Source: Candidatus Moraniibacteriota bacterium (GTDB taxonomy: Bacteria > Patescibacteriota > Minisyncoccia > Moranbacterales > UBA2206). Taken from it: a stretch of 24,771 nt of DNA. The translations under genes and the position numbers were made by a program. The stretch lies in the NCBI GenBank assembly GCA_003482885.1, contig DMXN01000018.1, forward strand, positions 12,453 through 37,223, read 5' to 3'. The stretch's first letter is position 1. Each line of letters opens with the position of its first letter. Shown here one piece after another: positions 14,609 through 22,099 of the stretch. The notes beneath the pieces were generated by a model. That model was given only the letters and a program-made list of their open reading frames with translations. It had not been told where the DNA came from and did no database searches.

Positions 14609-14656
14609 ACATCACCTCCTTTTTTGGAAAAGGTTAAAAGAAAAAAGTTAAAAGGG

Positions 14657-15358
14657 CTAGGAAACCACTCGGCGGGAACGAAGGTGGTCATGGACACTGT
14701 CAGGATAGCACCTGTAAACATCCATCCTGCCATCGTTCCAGCTCACGTACGGAATGTCGCCATCGGAATAGCGCGAACCCGCGCAGAGCGTCCAATTCTG
14801 ATTATCCAAGTGCTTCTTGGTTCTCCAGAAATAGAACAACTCAAGAACAAGTCGCTCTTCCAGAGTGATGCCCTTGTGATTTTGGGCTTTTAATTGATTG
14901 GCGAAAAGATTTTTAAATTCCTCGTCTGCCTCAATATTAGCCTTCACCCAAATGGCATAGTGTCCATCTTTTGCAGTCCGATCCGAAACAATAATTTCGT
15001 CCAGACTTTTATTTGTCCATTTCCATGCGCCGAATTTTTCTCGGCATCTCTGGAACAACTCCTCCGGCGTCATTCCTTTTACGAGGACAATGAGCCACCA
15101 GTCGCCCTCCGGTTTTTCGGGAATGCGAACTTCAGAAAAGTCCTGGGATTCCCCAAAAACCTTTTGATAAAATTTCTGACACATGGCAATATCTTTGCCA
15201 TGTGAGTTAATTGTTTCGGATTTTTTTTCAGCCAAACATTGAAGTCCATCCAATGTTTCCTGAAAATCAACCCCACCAGTTCGCACACGCTCAAAAAGAT
15301 CGTGTATTCTTCTCGATAACTTTTCCAACTGTTTGTCTGTGACAACTCGTGTCGTCAT
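14657..15358 (-). CDS. DGR target protein with C-terminal variable C-type-lectin-like region
   Basis: A 233-residue protein whose last 41 residues are diversified by the DGR. The start is the ATG at 15358 (MTTRVVTDKQLEK), preceded by AAGGAG with 5-bp spacing; a longer frame from 15520 lacks this signal. Residues 1-60 are helical, 80-175 hold an unrecognised domain (GDWWLIVLVKGMTPEELFQR...), and 165-233 match CPR DGR targets: ITLEERLVLELFYFWRTKKH, then LCAGSRYSDG. Residues differing from the TR are 193, 201, 204, 206, 211, 213, 215, 217, 218, 221, 223, 225 and 231. The conserved W207-N208-D209-G210 and the LRSRR end fit the C-type lectin fold of DGR variable proteins. There is no signal peptide or membrane anchor, so the location and ligand are unknown. 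Confidence 0.9.
   Translation of the reverse strand: MTTRVVTDKQLEKLSRRIHDLFERVRTGGVDFQETLDGLQCLAEKKSETINSHGKDIAMCQKFYQKVFGESQDFSEVRIPEKPEGDWWLIVLVKGMTPEELFQRCREKFGAWKWTNKSLDEIIVSDRTAKDGHYAIWVKANIEADEEFKNLFANQLKAQNHKGITLEERLVLELFYFWRTKKHLDNQNWTLCAGSRYSDGDIPYVSWNDGRMDVYRCYPDSVHDHLRSRRVVS
14660..14783 (-). repeat. DGR variable repeat (VR)
   Basis: The last 124 bp before the stop of the target gene, aligned to the TR without gaps. Amino-acid changes relative to the TR are T193A, N201D, N204Y, N206S, K211R, N213D, N215Y, Y217C, N218Y, N221S, N223H, N225H and E231V. The segment 14668-14685, with GC-rich CGTTCCCGCCGAG on the minus strand, is unchanged and is the likely initiation-of-mutagenic-homing site. 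Just beyond it VR and TR differ at two bases (GTG versus GAA), as IMH and IMH* do. Confidence 0.95.
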
Positions 15359-15472
15359 AACATCTCCTTCAAATTCAAAATTTTTAAGAACAAAGAAGTC
15401 AAAAGACTTCTGCCGTTTCGAGCCATTCTCGAAACAACAGCTTATCATTGCATAAAAAAAAATAATTGTCAA
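15359..15472 (-). promoter_or_regulatory. Promoter and two-hairpin leader of the DGR target gene
   Basis: On the minus strand TTGACA (15472-15467) is followed after 17 bp by AATGAT preceded by TGC, a plausible extended -10. The leader of about 80 nt forms two hairpins, TTTCGAG/CTCGAAA (15416-15434) and AGAAGTC-TTTT-GACTTCT (15394-15411), the second followed by a short T-rich stretch, before the AAGGAG ribosome binding site. This could be a weak attenuator or a stabilising leader. From 15473 to 15551 I see nothing further. Confidence 0.55.
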
Positions 15473-15551
15473 TGTCAGGTGTCTATTTTTAGCTTGGATA
15501 AAGGATTTGTATAGATACAATTCATTAAAATCAAGTTTATTTTGCCATAAA

Positions 15552-15581
15552 CAAAATCCCCAGCCATGGCGGAGGATTTTG
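15552..15581 (-). terminator. Terminator of the HU gene
   Basis: CAAAATCC (15552-15559) pairs with GGATTTTG (15574-15581), with an inner CC-GCC/GGC-GG stem, about 50 bp downstream of the HU stop. On the minus strand the stem ends in TTTTGTTTA. Confidence 0.6.
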
Positions 15582-15634
15582 TCGCTATCTTCTGAATTAA
15601 AAACAATCCGGAAAATATATTCAAACTAAATTCT

Positions 15635-15922
15635 TTATCTTATCGCTTCCTTTAAAGCCTTGCCGGCTGAAAATTTAGGAACAGTCATTGCCGGAATTTG
15701 AATCTTGGCTTTTGTTTGAGGATTGATACCTTCGCGAGCGGCGCGATTGGAAACCTTAAATGTTCCAAAACCGGTCATCGTCACCTTGTCTCCGCTTTTC
15801 AAAGATTTGGTAATAACCTCAATCATCGCTTCCAAAACCATTTCGATATCCTTCTTGGACAATTCAGTTTTTTCGCTGATTGCGCTTACTAAAGCGTCTT
15901 TATTTACATTGTTGCCTGCCAT
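15635..15922 (-). CDS. hup: HU-family DNA-binding protein
   Basis: A 95-residue histone-like protein that bends DNA as a dimer in the nucleoid. The N-terminal helices include NKDALVSAISEKTELSKKDI and EMVLEAMIEVITKSL. The core GDKVTMTGFGTFKVSNRAAR leads into the DNA-binding arm REGINPQTKAKIQIPA, with the conserved proline, and the C-terminal PKFSAGKALKEAI helix. I start it at the ATG at 15922 (MAGNNVNK), where AAGGAGGTG sits 5 bp upstream; the longer frame to 15979 would translate the ribosome binding site. HU/IHF proteins can assist recombination, but the adjacency to the DGR may be chance. Confidence 0.93.
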   Translation of the reverse strand: MAGNNVNKDALVSAISEKTELSKKDIEMVLEAMIEVITKSLKSGDKVTMTGFGTFKVSNRAAREGINPQTKAKIQIPAMTVPKFSAGKALKEAIR

Positions 15923-15953
15923 ATTAACACCTCCTTTCAAATTAAGTTTTTCA

Positions 15954-15987
15954 GTCCGCCGAGGCGGACCGATCCGCATTTAGCGGA
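15954..15987 (-). promoter_or_regulatory. Double GC-rich hairpin in the HU leader
   Basis: GTCCGCC-GA-GGCGGAC (15954-15969) and TCCGC-ATTTA-GCGGA (15973-15987) stand side by side between a TATAAA-like box and the HU ribosome binding site. The first stem has only a 2-base centre and is fully palindromic. Autoregulation or mRNA protection is possible; no known riboswitch was recognised. Confidence 0.5.
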
Positions 15988-16049
15988 ATTTTTATACTTT
16001 CAATCTTACTCTCTTTATTTTATCCGAATGCTTTAAATAAAGCAAGCAT

Positions 16050-17582
16050 TTATCTAGCGTACTCCACCACTCTTGTTTCGCGAATCACATTCACTTTAAT
16101 CTCTCCGGGATACTTTAATTCCTTTTCAATTTTATCGGCAATCGCCCGGCTTAATTTTATCGCGCCCAAATCATCAATCTTATCCGGTCGCACAAAAACT
16201 CGAATTTCTCTGCCAGCTTGAATGGCGTAAGTTTTTTCCACCTCTTCAAAAGAATTCGCCACCGCTTCCAATTCTTCCAACCTTTTTAAATAATTCTCCA
16301 GAGTGTCTTTTCTCGCTCCGGGACGACTGGCAGAAATGGCGTCTGCCGCAGAAATTATCATCGATTCCGGAGATTCGAACGGATAATCTTCATGATGAGA
16401 CTTCATCGCGTCAATAATTTCTTTTCCGATTTTGAATTTTTCTAAAATCTTAATGCCTATTTCCACATGCGTTCCTTGCACTTCATGATCAATCGCTTTT
16501 CCAATATCGTGCAAAAGTCCGGCTTTTTTTGCCAAGTTCACATCCGCTCCCAATTCCGCCGCCAAAGCTCCCGACAAATGCGCCACCTCCAAAGAATGCA
16601 ACAAGGCGTTTTGTCCATAACTGGTTCGATAACGCAACCGTCCAAGAGTATGAATCAATTTCGGTTCCAATCCCGCCACGCCGACATCATACGCCGCCGC
16701 CTCGCCAGCTTCTTTGATTTTATTGTTTATTTCCGACTTGGCGAATTCCACCGCCTCTTCGATTTTGGTCGGATGAATTCGTCCGTCGGAAATCAATCTT
16801 TCGATCGCGATTCTGGCAATTTCTCTTCTGATTGGATCAAAACCGGAAAGCACAATCGCTTCCGGCGTATCGTCCACAATAATTTCAATACCAGTCAATC
16901 TTTCCAGCGCTTTAATATTGCGCCCTTCTCTGCCAATAATTCGTCCCTTTACTTCATCAGAAGGAATAGCCACAGTACTAGTCGTTACATCTGCCGCGTG
17001 CGATCCGGCATATTTTTGAATCGCTTGGGTCATAATATCCTTGGCTTTTTTTTCCAAAACATCGCAACCTTCCATTTCCAAAAATTTGATTTTTTTCGCC
17101 AACAAATCCCGACTTTCTTCTTCAGTCAGTTGCAAAAGAATTTTTTTTGCCGCTTCCTTGGAAAGACCGGCGATTTTTTCCAATCTTTTTAATTCTTGCC
17201 TCCGCGCCTCTTCCGCTTCCCTTCTAATCTCTCGAACTTCCTCCGCCTTTCTCCCTAATATTTCTTTTTCTTTTTCTATTTCCAGTATTTTTCCATCCAA
17301 CCCTTCCTCCTTTTTTTCCAGCCTTCCCGCCATGCGCATTAACTGCTCTTCTTTTTCATACTGTTTTTTCTTGGCGTCTTCCAAAATATTCACTGCCTTA
17401 TTTTTAGCTTCTAAAATCAACTCTTGTGATTTCTTTTCCGCTTCCTCCGCCACCTTCAAAGCCTTGCCTTCAGCAGTAGAAAGTTGTTTTTTAGCGATTG
17501 TTTGCCGAGCATAATATCCCGAAATAGCCCCTGCCGCCAATGCTAAAATCCCGACTGAAAACATCGTCAAACTTATTTCCAT
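16050..17582 (-). CDS. rny: Ribonuclease Y
   Basis: A membrane-bound endoribonuclease that starts mRNA decay, 510 residues, the usual length. Residues 5-23 are a single transmembrane helix; 30-165 a long Glu/Lys-rich coiled coil; 205-270 a KH RNA-binding domain with GRIIGREG at 213-220; and 320-430 the HD phosphohydrolase domain with LLHDIGKAIDHE (H358-D359) and upstream LLHSLEVAHL. The C-terminus IKVNVIRETRVVEYAR is the conserved RNase Y end. The ATG at 17582 places the hydrophobic segment directly at the N-terminus. It is transcribed divergently from gpmI across a 196-bp gap. Confidence 0.97.
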   Translation of the reverse strand: MEISLTMFSVGILALAAGAISGYYARQTIAKKQLSTAEGKALKVAEEAEKKSQELILEAKNKAVNILEDAKKKQYEKEEQLMRMAGRLEKKEEGLDGKILEIEKEKEILGRKAEEVREIRREAEEARRQELKRLEKIAGLSKEAAKKILLQLTEEESRDLLAKKIKFLEMEGCDVLEKKAKDIMTQAIQKYAGSHAADVTTSTVAIPSDEVKGRIIGREGRNIKALERLTGIEIIVDDTPEAIVLSGFDPIRREIARIAIERLISDGRIHPTKIEEAVEFAKSEINNKIKEAGEAAAYDVGVAGLEPKLIHTLGRLRYRTSYGQNALLHSLEVAHLSGALAAELGADVNLAKKAGLLHDIGKAIDHEVQGTHVEIGIKILEKFKIGKEIIDAMKSHHEDYPFESPESMIISAADAISASRPGARKDTLENYLKRLEELEAVANSFEEVEKTYAIQAGREIRVFVRPDKIDDLGAIKLSRAIADKIEKELKYPGEIKVNVIRETRVVEYAR

Positions 17583-17709
17583 AATATTTTTTTCTATTCA
17601 GTTGATAAATCATAACTATAGACAACTATTAGATATTTTATTTACCAAGCTAAACCAGACTAATTTAACAAATTATTTACCTTCTTAATACTATTGCATT
17701 ACGCCTTTT

Positions 17710-17738
17710 TTGTCAAAAAGAAAAACAAATGCTATTAT
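17710..17738 (+). promoter_or_regulatory. Promoter of gpmI
   Basis: TTGTCA (17710-17715), a 17-bp spacer and TATTAT (17733-17738) preceded by TGC form a good promoter with an extended -10. The leader would be about 34 nt. Confidence 0.65.
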
Positions 17739-17778
17739 CTGTTAGTAAGCTCTGAATAAACAATAAACATTTTTTATA

Positions 17779-19353
17779 ATGCAAAAAAATACTTTTAAGC
17801 CGGTTGTTTTGGTGGTTTTGGACGGATGGGGTTTGAGCAAAAACAAAAAAGGCAACGCCATAATCAACGCCCAACTCCCAACTATTGATAAATTGAATAA
17901 ATTTTATCCGCATATCGCTCTTCAAGCTTCGGGAATTTCGGTTGGCTTGCCGTGGGGAGAACCGGGAAATTCAGAAGTCGGGCATATCACGCTCGGCACC
18001 GGACAAACTATTTATCAAAATATGCCGCGCATTACCATGGCGATTCAAGACGGAGAATTTTTCAAAAACAGCGCTTTTTTGGAAGCGATAGAACATTGCA
18101 GAAAAAATAATTCTGCCTTGCATTTGATGGGATTGATTGGCAAAGGCGGGATTCATTCTATTGTCGATCATCTTTACGGCTTATTGGAACTGGCACGCAA
18201 TCAAAAATTTGAAAAGGTTTTCTTGCATCTTTTTACTGATGGTCGGGATTCGTCGCCCGCATCAGGAACGGAATCGCTCAAGGAATTGCAAAGAAAATTG
18301 GATATTTATAAAACAGGCCGCATCGCCACAATCAGCGGTCGATATTACGCGATGGACAGAAATAATAATTGGAATCGCATCAAGCTGGCGTATGACGCAA
18401 TAACCGAAGGCATCGGAGAACAAATAGCTGACCCAATCGATTATTTGAACAAATCCTACAAACAAGAAATTTTTGATGAATATATCAAACCGGCGGTTGT
18501 TATGGAAAACGGCAAACCGCTCGCGACAGTCAGTGATAATGATTCGCTTATTTTTTTCAATTTTCGCGAAGACCGCGCGCGACAAATCACCAAGGCATTT
18601 GCTCTTCCCGACTTTAATAAATTCAACAAAAAGCCCATTAAAAATCTCTGCTTCGTGGCAATGGTTCAATATGAAGCCGATCTGCCGGTAAGCATCGCTT
18701 TCCCTGTTATCAAAGTATCCAATTGCTTGGGAAATGTTTTATCTAAAAACAAATTGATTCAACTGCGCATCGCTGAAACGGAAAAATTCGCCCATGTCAC
18801 ATATTTTTTCAATGGCGGAAAAGAAGAAGCTTTTTCAGGAGAAGACCGCGTGATCATTCCATCCAAAGATGTAGCGAAATTCGACGAAGCGCCGGAAATG
18901 AGCGCGCAAGAAATAACTGACAAAGTGATTGATTTTGTTCAAAAAGAAAAATACGATTTTATTTTAATCAACTACGCCAACGCCGACATTATCGGTCACA
19001 CCGGCAACGAGCAAGCTGCCATAGCAGCAATTGAAACTGTCGACAAATGTCTCGAGAAATTGATTAAAGAAGTAATACTAAAAAACGGCTGCTTGTTAAT
19101 CACGGCTGATCATGGAAATGTGGAAGAAATGGTAAGCTTGAAAACCGGAGAAGAAAACACCGAACATTCCGCCAATCCGGTTCCATTATGGTTTATCACC
19201 GGCGAAAATCATCTAAGTGATACAGAAAAAAATCCCTACTCATTCGAAACCGCCGGACTTCTCAGCGACATCGCCCCAACAATCCTCGAACTTTTCAACA
19301 TAGAAAAACCAATAGAAATTTCAGGGGAAAGTTTATTGGAAGAATTGTCTTGA
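17779..19353 (+). CDS. gpmI: 2,3-bisphosphoglycerate-independent phosphoglycerate mutase
   Basis: A glycolytic enzyme interconverting 3- and 2-phosphoglycerate through a phosphoserine intermediate, with two manganese ions. It has 524 residues, about the family length. The N-terminal metal site is LVVLDGWG (D15) and the catalytic serine is S65 in GNSEVGH (63-69). The substrate-binding region includes HLFTDGRDSSP and RYYAMDRNNNW. The C-terminal metal ligands lie in NYANADIIGHTGN, ITADHGNVEEM and EHSANPVP. The gene is on its own with its own promoter, and its stop is 8 bp from the stop of the convergent clpP gene, with no terminator between them. Confidence 0.97.
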   Translation: MQKNTFKPVVLVVLDGWGLSKNKKGNAIINAQLPTIDKLNKFYPHIALQASGISVGLPWGEPGNSEVGHITLGTGQTIYQNMPRITMAIQDGEFFKNSAFLEAIEHCRKNNSALHLMGLIGKGGIHSIVDHLYGLLELARNQKFEKVFLHLFTDGRDSSPASGTESLKELQRKLDIYKTGRIATISGRYYAMDRNNNWNRIKLAYDAITEGIGEQIADPIDYLNKSYKQEIFDEYIKPAVVMENGKPLATVSDNDSLIFFNFREDRARQITKAFALPDFNKFNKKPIKNLCFVAMVQYEADLPVSIAFPVIKVSNCLGNVLSKNKLIQLRIAETEKFAHVTYFFNGGKEEAFSGEDRVIIPSKDVAKFDEAPEMSAQEITDKVIDFVQKEKYDFILINYANADIIGHTGNEQAAIAAIETVDKCLEKLIKEVILKNGCLLITADHGNVEEMVSLKTGEENTEHSANPVPLWFITGENHLSDTEKNPYSFETAGLLSDIAPTILELFNIEKPIEISGESLLEELS

Positions 19354-19361
19354 ACCGTGAT

Positions 19362-19958
19362 TTACTTTATAATCTTATCCACAATCCCGTATTTCTTCGC
19401 TTCATCAGCGCTCATGAAATAATCGCGCTCGGCGTCGGTGGTAATTTTAGCTACTGTTTGTCCGGTATGCAATGCTAAAATTTCATTTAATTTTTCTTTG
19501 GTTTTCAGAATGTGCCGAGCTTGAATGTCAATGTCCGTCGCTTGTCCTTGTGCTCCGCCCATCACTTGATGAATCATAACTTCACTGTTGGGAAGCGCAA
19601 TTCTTTTTCCTTTTTTTCCGGAAGCCAAAAGCAAAGCCGCCGCGCTCGCCGCAATTCCGACGCAAATCGTGGAAACATCGGCTTTGACAAATTGCATCGT
19701 GTCATAAATCGCCAGCGCCGCCGTCACTGATCCTCCCGGTGAATTGATGTATATTTTTATATCTTCTTTGGAATTTTGCGAATCCAAGAATAGCAGCTGC
19801 GCGATAATACTGTTGGCGGAAATATCATCGATTGAACTGCCAAGAAAAATAATCCGGTCTTTCAATAGCCGCGAATAAATGTCGTAAGCCCGCTCGCCGT
19901 AATTGGTTTTTTCGATAACGGTGGGAATTAAATATTGATTGGTAATTTTGTTTTGCAT
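19362..19958 (-). CDS. clpP: ATP-dependent Clp protease proteolytic subunit
   Basis: A serine peptidase that forms tetradecameric chambers with Clp ATPases and degrades unfolded proteins. It has 198 residues, the usual length. The catalytic triad is S105 (GIAASAAALL), H130 (EVMIHQVMGG) and D179 (AERDYFMSADEA). The oxyanion/handle region INSPGGSVTAALAIYDTMQF is conserved. The start codon is 6 bp downstream of the trigger factor stop, in the classical tig-clpP order; clpX is not present next to it in this window. The gene converges with gpmI, ending 8 bp from it. Confidence 0.97.
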   Translation of the reverse strand: MQNKITNQYLIPTVIEKTNYGERAYDIYSRLLKDRIIFLGSSIDDISANSIIAQLLFLDSQNSKEDIKIYINSPGGSVTAALAIYDTMQFVKADVSTICVGIAASAAALLLASGKKGKRIALPNSEVMIHQVMGGAQGQATDIDIQARHILKTKEKLNEILALHTGQTVAKITTDAERDYFMSADEAKKYGIVDKIIK

Positions 19959-19964
19959 AAATTT

Positions 19965-21248
19965 TTACAAGTTTTCCAGCATCTCAAACACTCTCTCATT
20001 TTCCATCACGCCTTTGGTGTAATTATATAATCTTTCCATTCCGATATTTTTTTCAAAGTCTTTGACATTTTTGTAATACTGCAGCGTCTTATTCATTTCT
20101 TCTTCGATTTCTTTTGAATCCAATTTTATTTCTTCCATCTTGGCAATTTCTCGGAGCGCCATCGCCGACTTCACTCTTTTTTCCGCTTGCGGCGCCCATT
20201 CCTCCATCAAATCGTTCTTGGTTTTTTTTATTTTGATCAAATAATCATCCGCCGCCATTCCGACCGACTGAATTTGCTGTTCAAATTCAATAAACATTTT
20301 TTCTTTTTCATCTTGAACCAAAATTTCCGGCACTTCAACTTCCAGATTTCTTGCAATCTCATCCAAATGTCTGCCGTTTTTTTCTTCTTTTAATTTATGC
20401 GCGTTTTCATGCTCCAATCCTTCTTTGATATTTTTCTTAAGCTCCGCCAAATCCTTGAATTTCCCTAAAGAACTGGCGAGCTCGTCATTGATTTCCGGCG
20501 TTTGCCTTTCTTGAACTAAATTTACTTTTACTTTGAAATCAGCCGTTTTCCCCGCCAAATCTTTTTTAAAATAACCAACGGGAAACGGCAATCTGAATTC
20601 TTTTTCCTCGCCCTCGCTCATCCCGATTAAATTTTCTTCAAAACCGGGAATAAACACGCCTTTGCCGATTGTCAATAAATGTTTTTTGCTAGTGCCGTTT
20701 TCAATCGGTTTGCCGTCAATGCTAACTTCAAAATCAATCTCCGCGCTGTCATTGTTCCCCGCCGCGCGCCTTACAGTTACTAACTTAACCCGACTGTTGG
20801 CAATCTTTTCCAATTCTAGATTTATTTCTTCCTCCCCCGCTTCCGCTGTTTTATTTTTATATTCTTCATTGATTTTTTTTATCTCTTTTTTATAGCTGTC
20901 ATTGATTTTTGCTTCCGGCATTACCGCGACAATCGCTCTGAAAATAAAATCTTCGTTTTCGTTTATTTTTTCAATTTCCACTTTCGGATGTCCCAAAACA
21001 GCGATTTTTTCTTTGATTATAAAATCAGCGTATTTTTTGCTGATTGCTCTATCAGCCGCATTATTCAAAATCATTTCCTTTCCCACTCTTTGCTCGATTA
21101 TATTTCGCGGAGCTTTACCGGGACGAAATCCGGGAATTTTAAATTCCGCCGAAATTTCTGCCACCGCCGAAGCGATATATTTTCTCCATTCTTTCCACTC
21201 AACAGTCAAATCAATTTCGATTCTTGAATTGGGCAGTTTTTTTATCAT
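19965..21248 (-). CDS. tig: Trigger factor
   Basis: A ribosome-associated chaperone and peptidyl-prolyl isomerase, 427 residues. The N-terminal ribosome-binding domain carries the signature GFRPGKAP at residues 40-47. An FKBP-type PPIase domain lies at about 150-245 (GKGVFIPGFEENLIGMSEGE). The C-terminal substrate-binding arms (250-427) are long charged helices. The gene sits 4 bp after ppa and 6 bp before clpP, so the three are almost certainly one operon. Confidence 0.95.
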   Translation of the reverse strand: MIKKLPNSRIEIDLTVEWKEWRKYIASAVAEISAEFKIPGFRPGKAPRNIIEQRVGKEMILNNAADRAISKKYADFIIKEKIAVLGHPKVEIEKINENEDFIFRAIVAVMPEAKINDSYKKEIKKINEEYKNKTAEAGEEEINLELEKIANSRVKLVTVRRAAGNNDSAEIDFEVSIDGKPIENGTSKKHLLTIGKGVFIPGFEENLIGMSEGEEKEFRLPFPVGYFKKDLAGKTADFKVKVNLVQERQTPEINDELASSLGKFKDLAELKKNIKEGLEHENAHKLKEEKNGRHLDEIARNLEVEVPEILVQDEKEKMFIEFEQQIQSVGMAADDYLIKIKKTKNDLMEEWAPQAEKRVKSAMALREIAKMEEIKLDSKEIEEEMNKTLQYYKNVKDFEKNIGMERLYNYTKGVMENERVFEMLENL

Positions 21249-21252
21249 AGGT

Positions 21253-21783
21253 TTATTTCGCGAATTTAGCCTTATATAATTCCATGCTTCTTTTCACCGC
21301 ATCCATTGCTTCTTTTTTTCCTTCGATCTTAGTAATTTCCACCACTTTGCCTTCGATAGATTTATAGGTTTCAAAAAAATGCTGGAATTCTTTTAATGAG
21401 TGCTTATTGATATCGTCCAACTTATTCACTTCATTCCAACGCGGATCGGATACTGGCACGGCGATAATTTTATCATCGCTGTCGCCGCAATCAACCATTC
21501 GCATCACCGCCACCGGACGAACTTCCACTAAAATATTCGTCATCAAAGGATAGGTGCTCAACACAATCACATCCAACGCATCGCCGTCATCCCAAAGCGT
21601 GTGTGGCGCGAAACCGTAATCAAACGGATAATCTTGTGCGGATTTCATCGCGCGATCCAATTTGATTAAACCGGTTTTTTTGTCGATCTCATATTTATTT
21701 TTCGATCCCTTGGGAATTTCAATGAGCACATTAAATTGCTCCGGAGCTTTTTCCCCAAGCTCCACATCGTGCCATAGATTCAT
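21253..21783 (-). CDS. ppa: Inorganic pyrophosphatase
   Basis: A soluble family I pyrophosphatase that hydrolyses pyrophosphate to phosphate and so drives biosynthetic reactions; 176 residues, standard length. Recognisable elements are NVLIEIPKGSKNKYEIDK, the YPFDYGFAPHT strand and the metal signature D66-G67-D68-A69-L70-D71. Alanine stands where proline or glutamate is usual in that signature. VVEITKIEGKKEAMDAV closes the fold. It is the first gene of ppa-tig-clpP. Confidence 0.97.
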   Translation of the reverse strand: MNLWHDVELGEKAPEQFNVLIEIPKGSKNKYEIDKKTGLIKLDRAMKSAQDYPFDYGFAPHTLWDDGDALDVIVLSTYPLMTNILVEVRPVAVMRMVDCGDSDDKIIAVPVSDPRWNEVNKLDDINKHSLKEFQHFFETYKSIEGKVVEITKIEGKKEAMDAVKRSMELYKAKFAK

Positions 21784-21816
21784 AGAATTTTTAAATTAAA
21801 AAATTATTTACTTTAT

Positions 21817-22090
21817 TGTCATTCCCGCCCCCGTTTTCACGAGGGTAAACTCCAGCGGGAATCTAGGCTCCATTAAACTGATTATTACAACTGCAGGTTC
21901 AGGCGTCTCGCCTGAACCATTTATTTCTGAAGAGCTGACTATAAATGCAGTCTATTTTTAATCTTAAATCCGAAATTTATATTAAGTTTCCAGAAATTTA
22001 CGGTTCAATCGAGACGATTAAACCTGCGCACCGCGACTAGATCCCCGCTCCCCGATTTAATCGAGGACAGGCTTCGCGGAGATGACACCG
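21817..22090. repeat. MITE-like inverted-repeat element 2 with nested hairpins
   Basis: Two arms of about 100 bp (roughly 21817-21927 and 21988-22090) are inverted, diverged copies. Each has an outer TGTCAT...GCGGGnATCTAG unit, similar to widespread GTCATTCCCGC repeats, and an inner hairpin. The left hairpin is GGTTCAGGCG-TCT-CGCCTGAACC (21897-21919); the right one, read on the minus strand, is GGTTTAATCG-TCT-CGATTGAACC (22002-22024). The stems differ in sequence but keep pairing. The element fills the gap between the nusA stop and the ppa start and may act as a terminator for nusA. No gene is seen in the gap. Confidence 0.7.
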
Positions 22091-22099
22091 ACTAAATCA

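Larger units (their letters stand above)
14340..14656. other. DGR spacer between TR and target gene
   Basis: There is no convincing gene in these 317 bp. From left to right they hold a small hairpin (14367-14388), a terminator-like stem-loop (14398-14422), a T-rich stretch, a minus-strand TATAAT (14538-14543), the target-gene terminator hairpin (14573-14608) and a near-perfect Shine-Dalgarno sequence on the minus strand (GGAGGTG near 14614-14622) that is followed only by ATG-TAA. This region probably supplies the template RNA promoter and 5' part. Confidence 0.6.

Noticed and set aside
14614..14622. Near-perfect Shine-Dalgarno sequence downstream of the target gene on the minus strand
   Set aside because: It is followed only by ATG-TAA at too short a spacing and by a terminator hairpin; no gene follows. 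It may be a relic.
14497..14733. 78-codon minus-strand open frame across the VR end and spacer
   Set aside because: It is an out-of-frame shadow of the target gene 3' end and then crosses the terminator hairpin.
15359..15520. 54-codon N-terminal extension of the DGR target
   Set aside because: It would translate the promoter and leader hairpins, while the ATG at 15358 has a good AAGGAG ribosome binding site.
16467..17514. Long plus-strand frames opposite RNase Y
   Set aside because: They are antisense shadows of the coiled-coil region; RNase Y is unmistakable.
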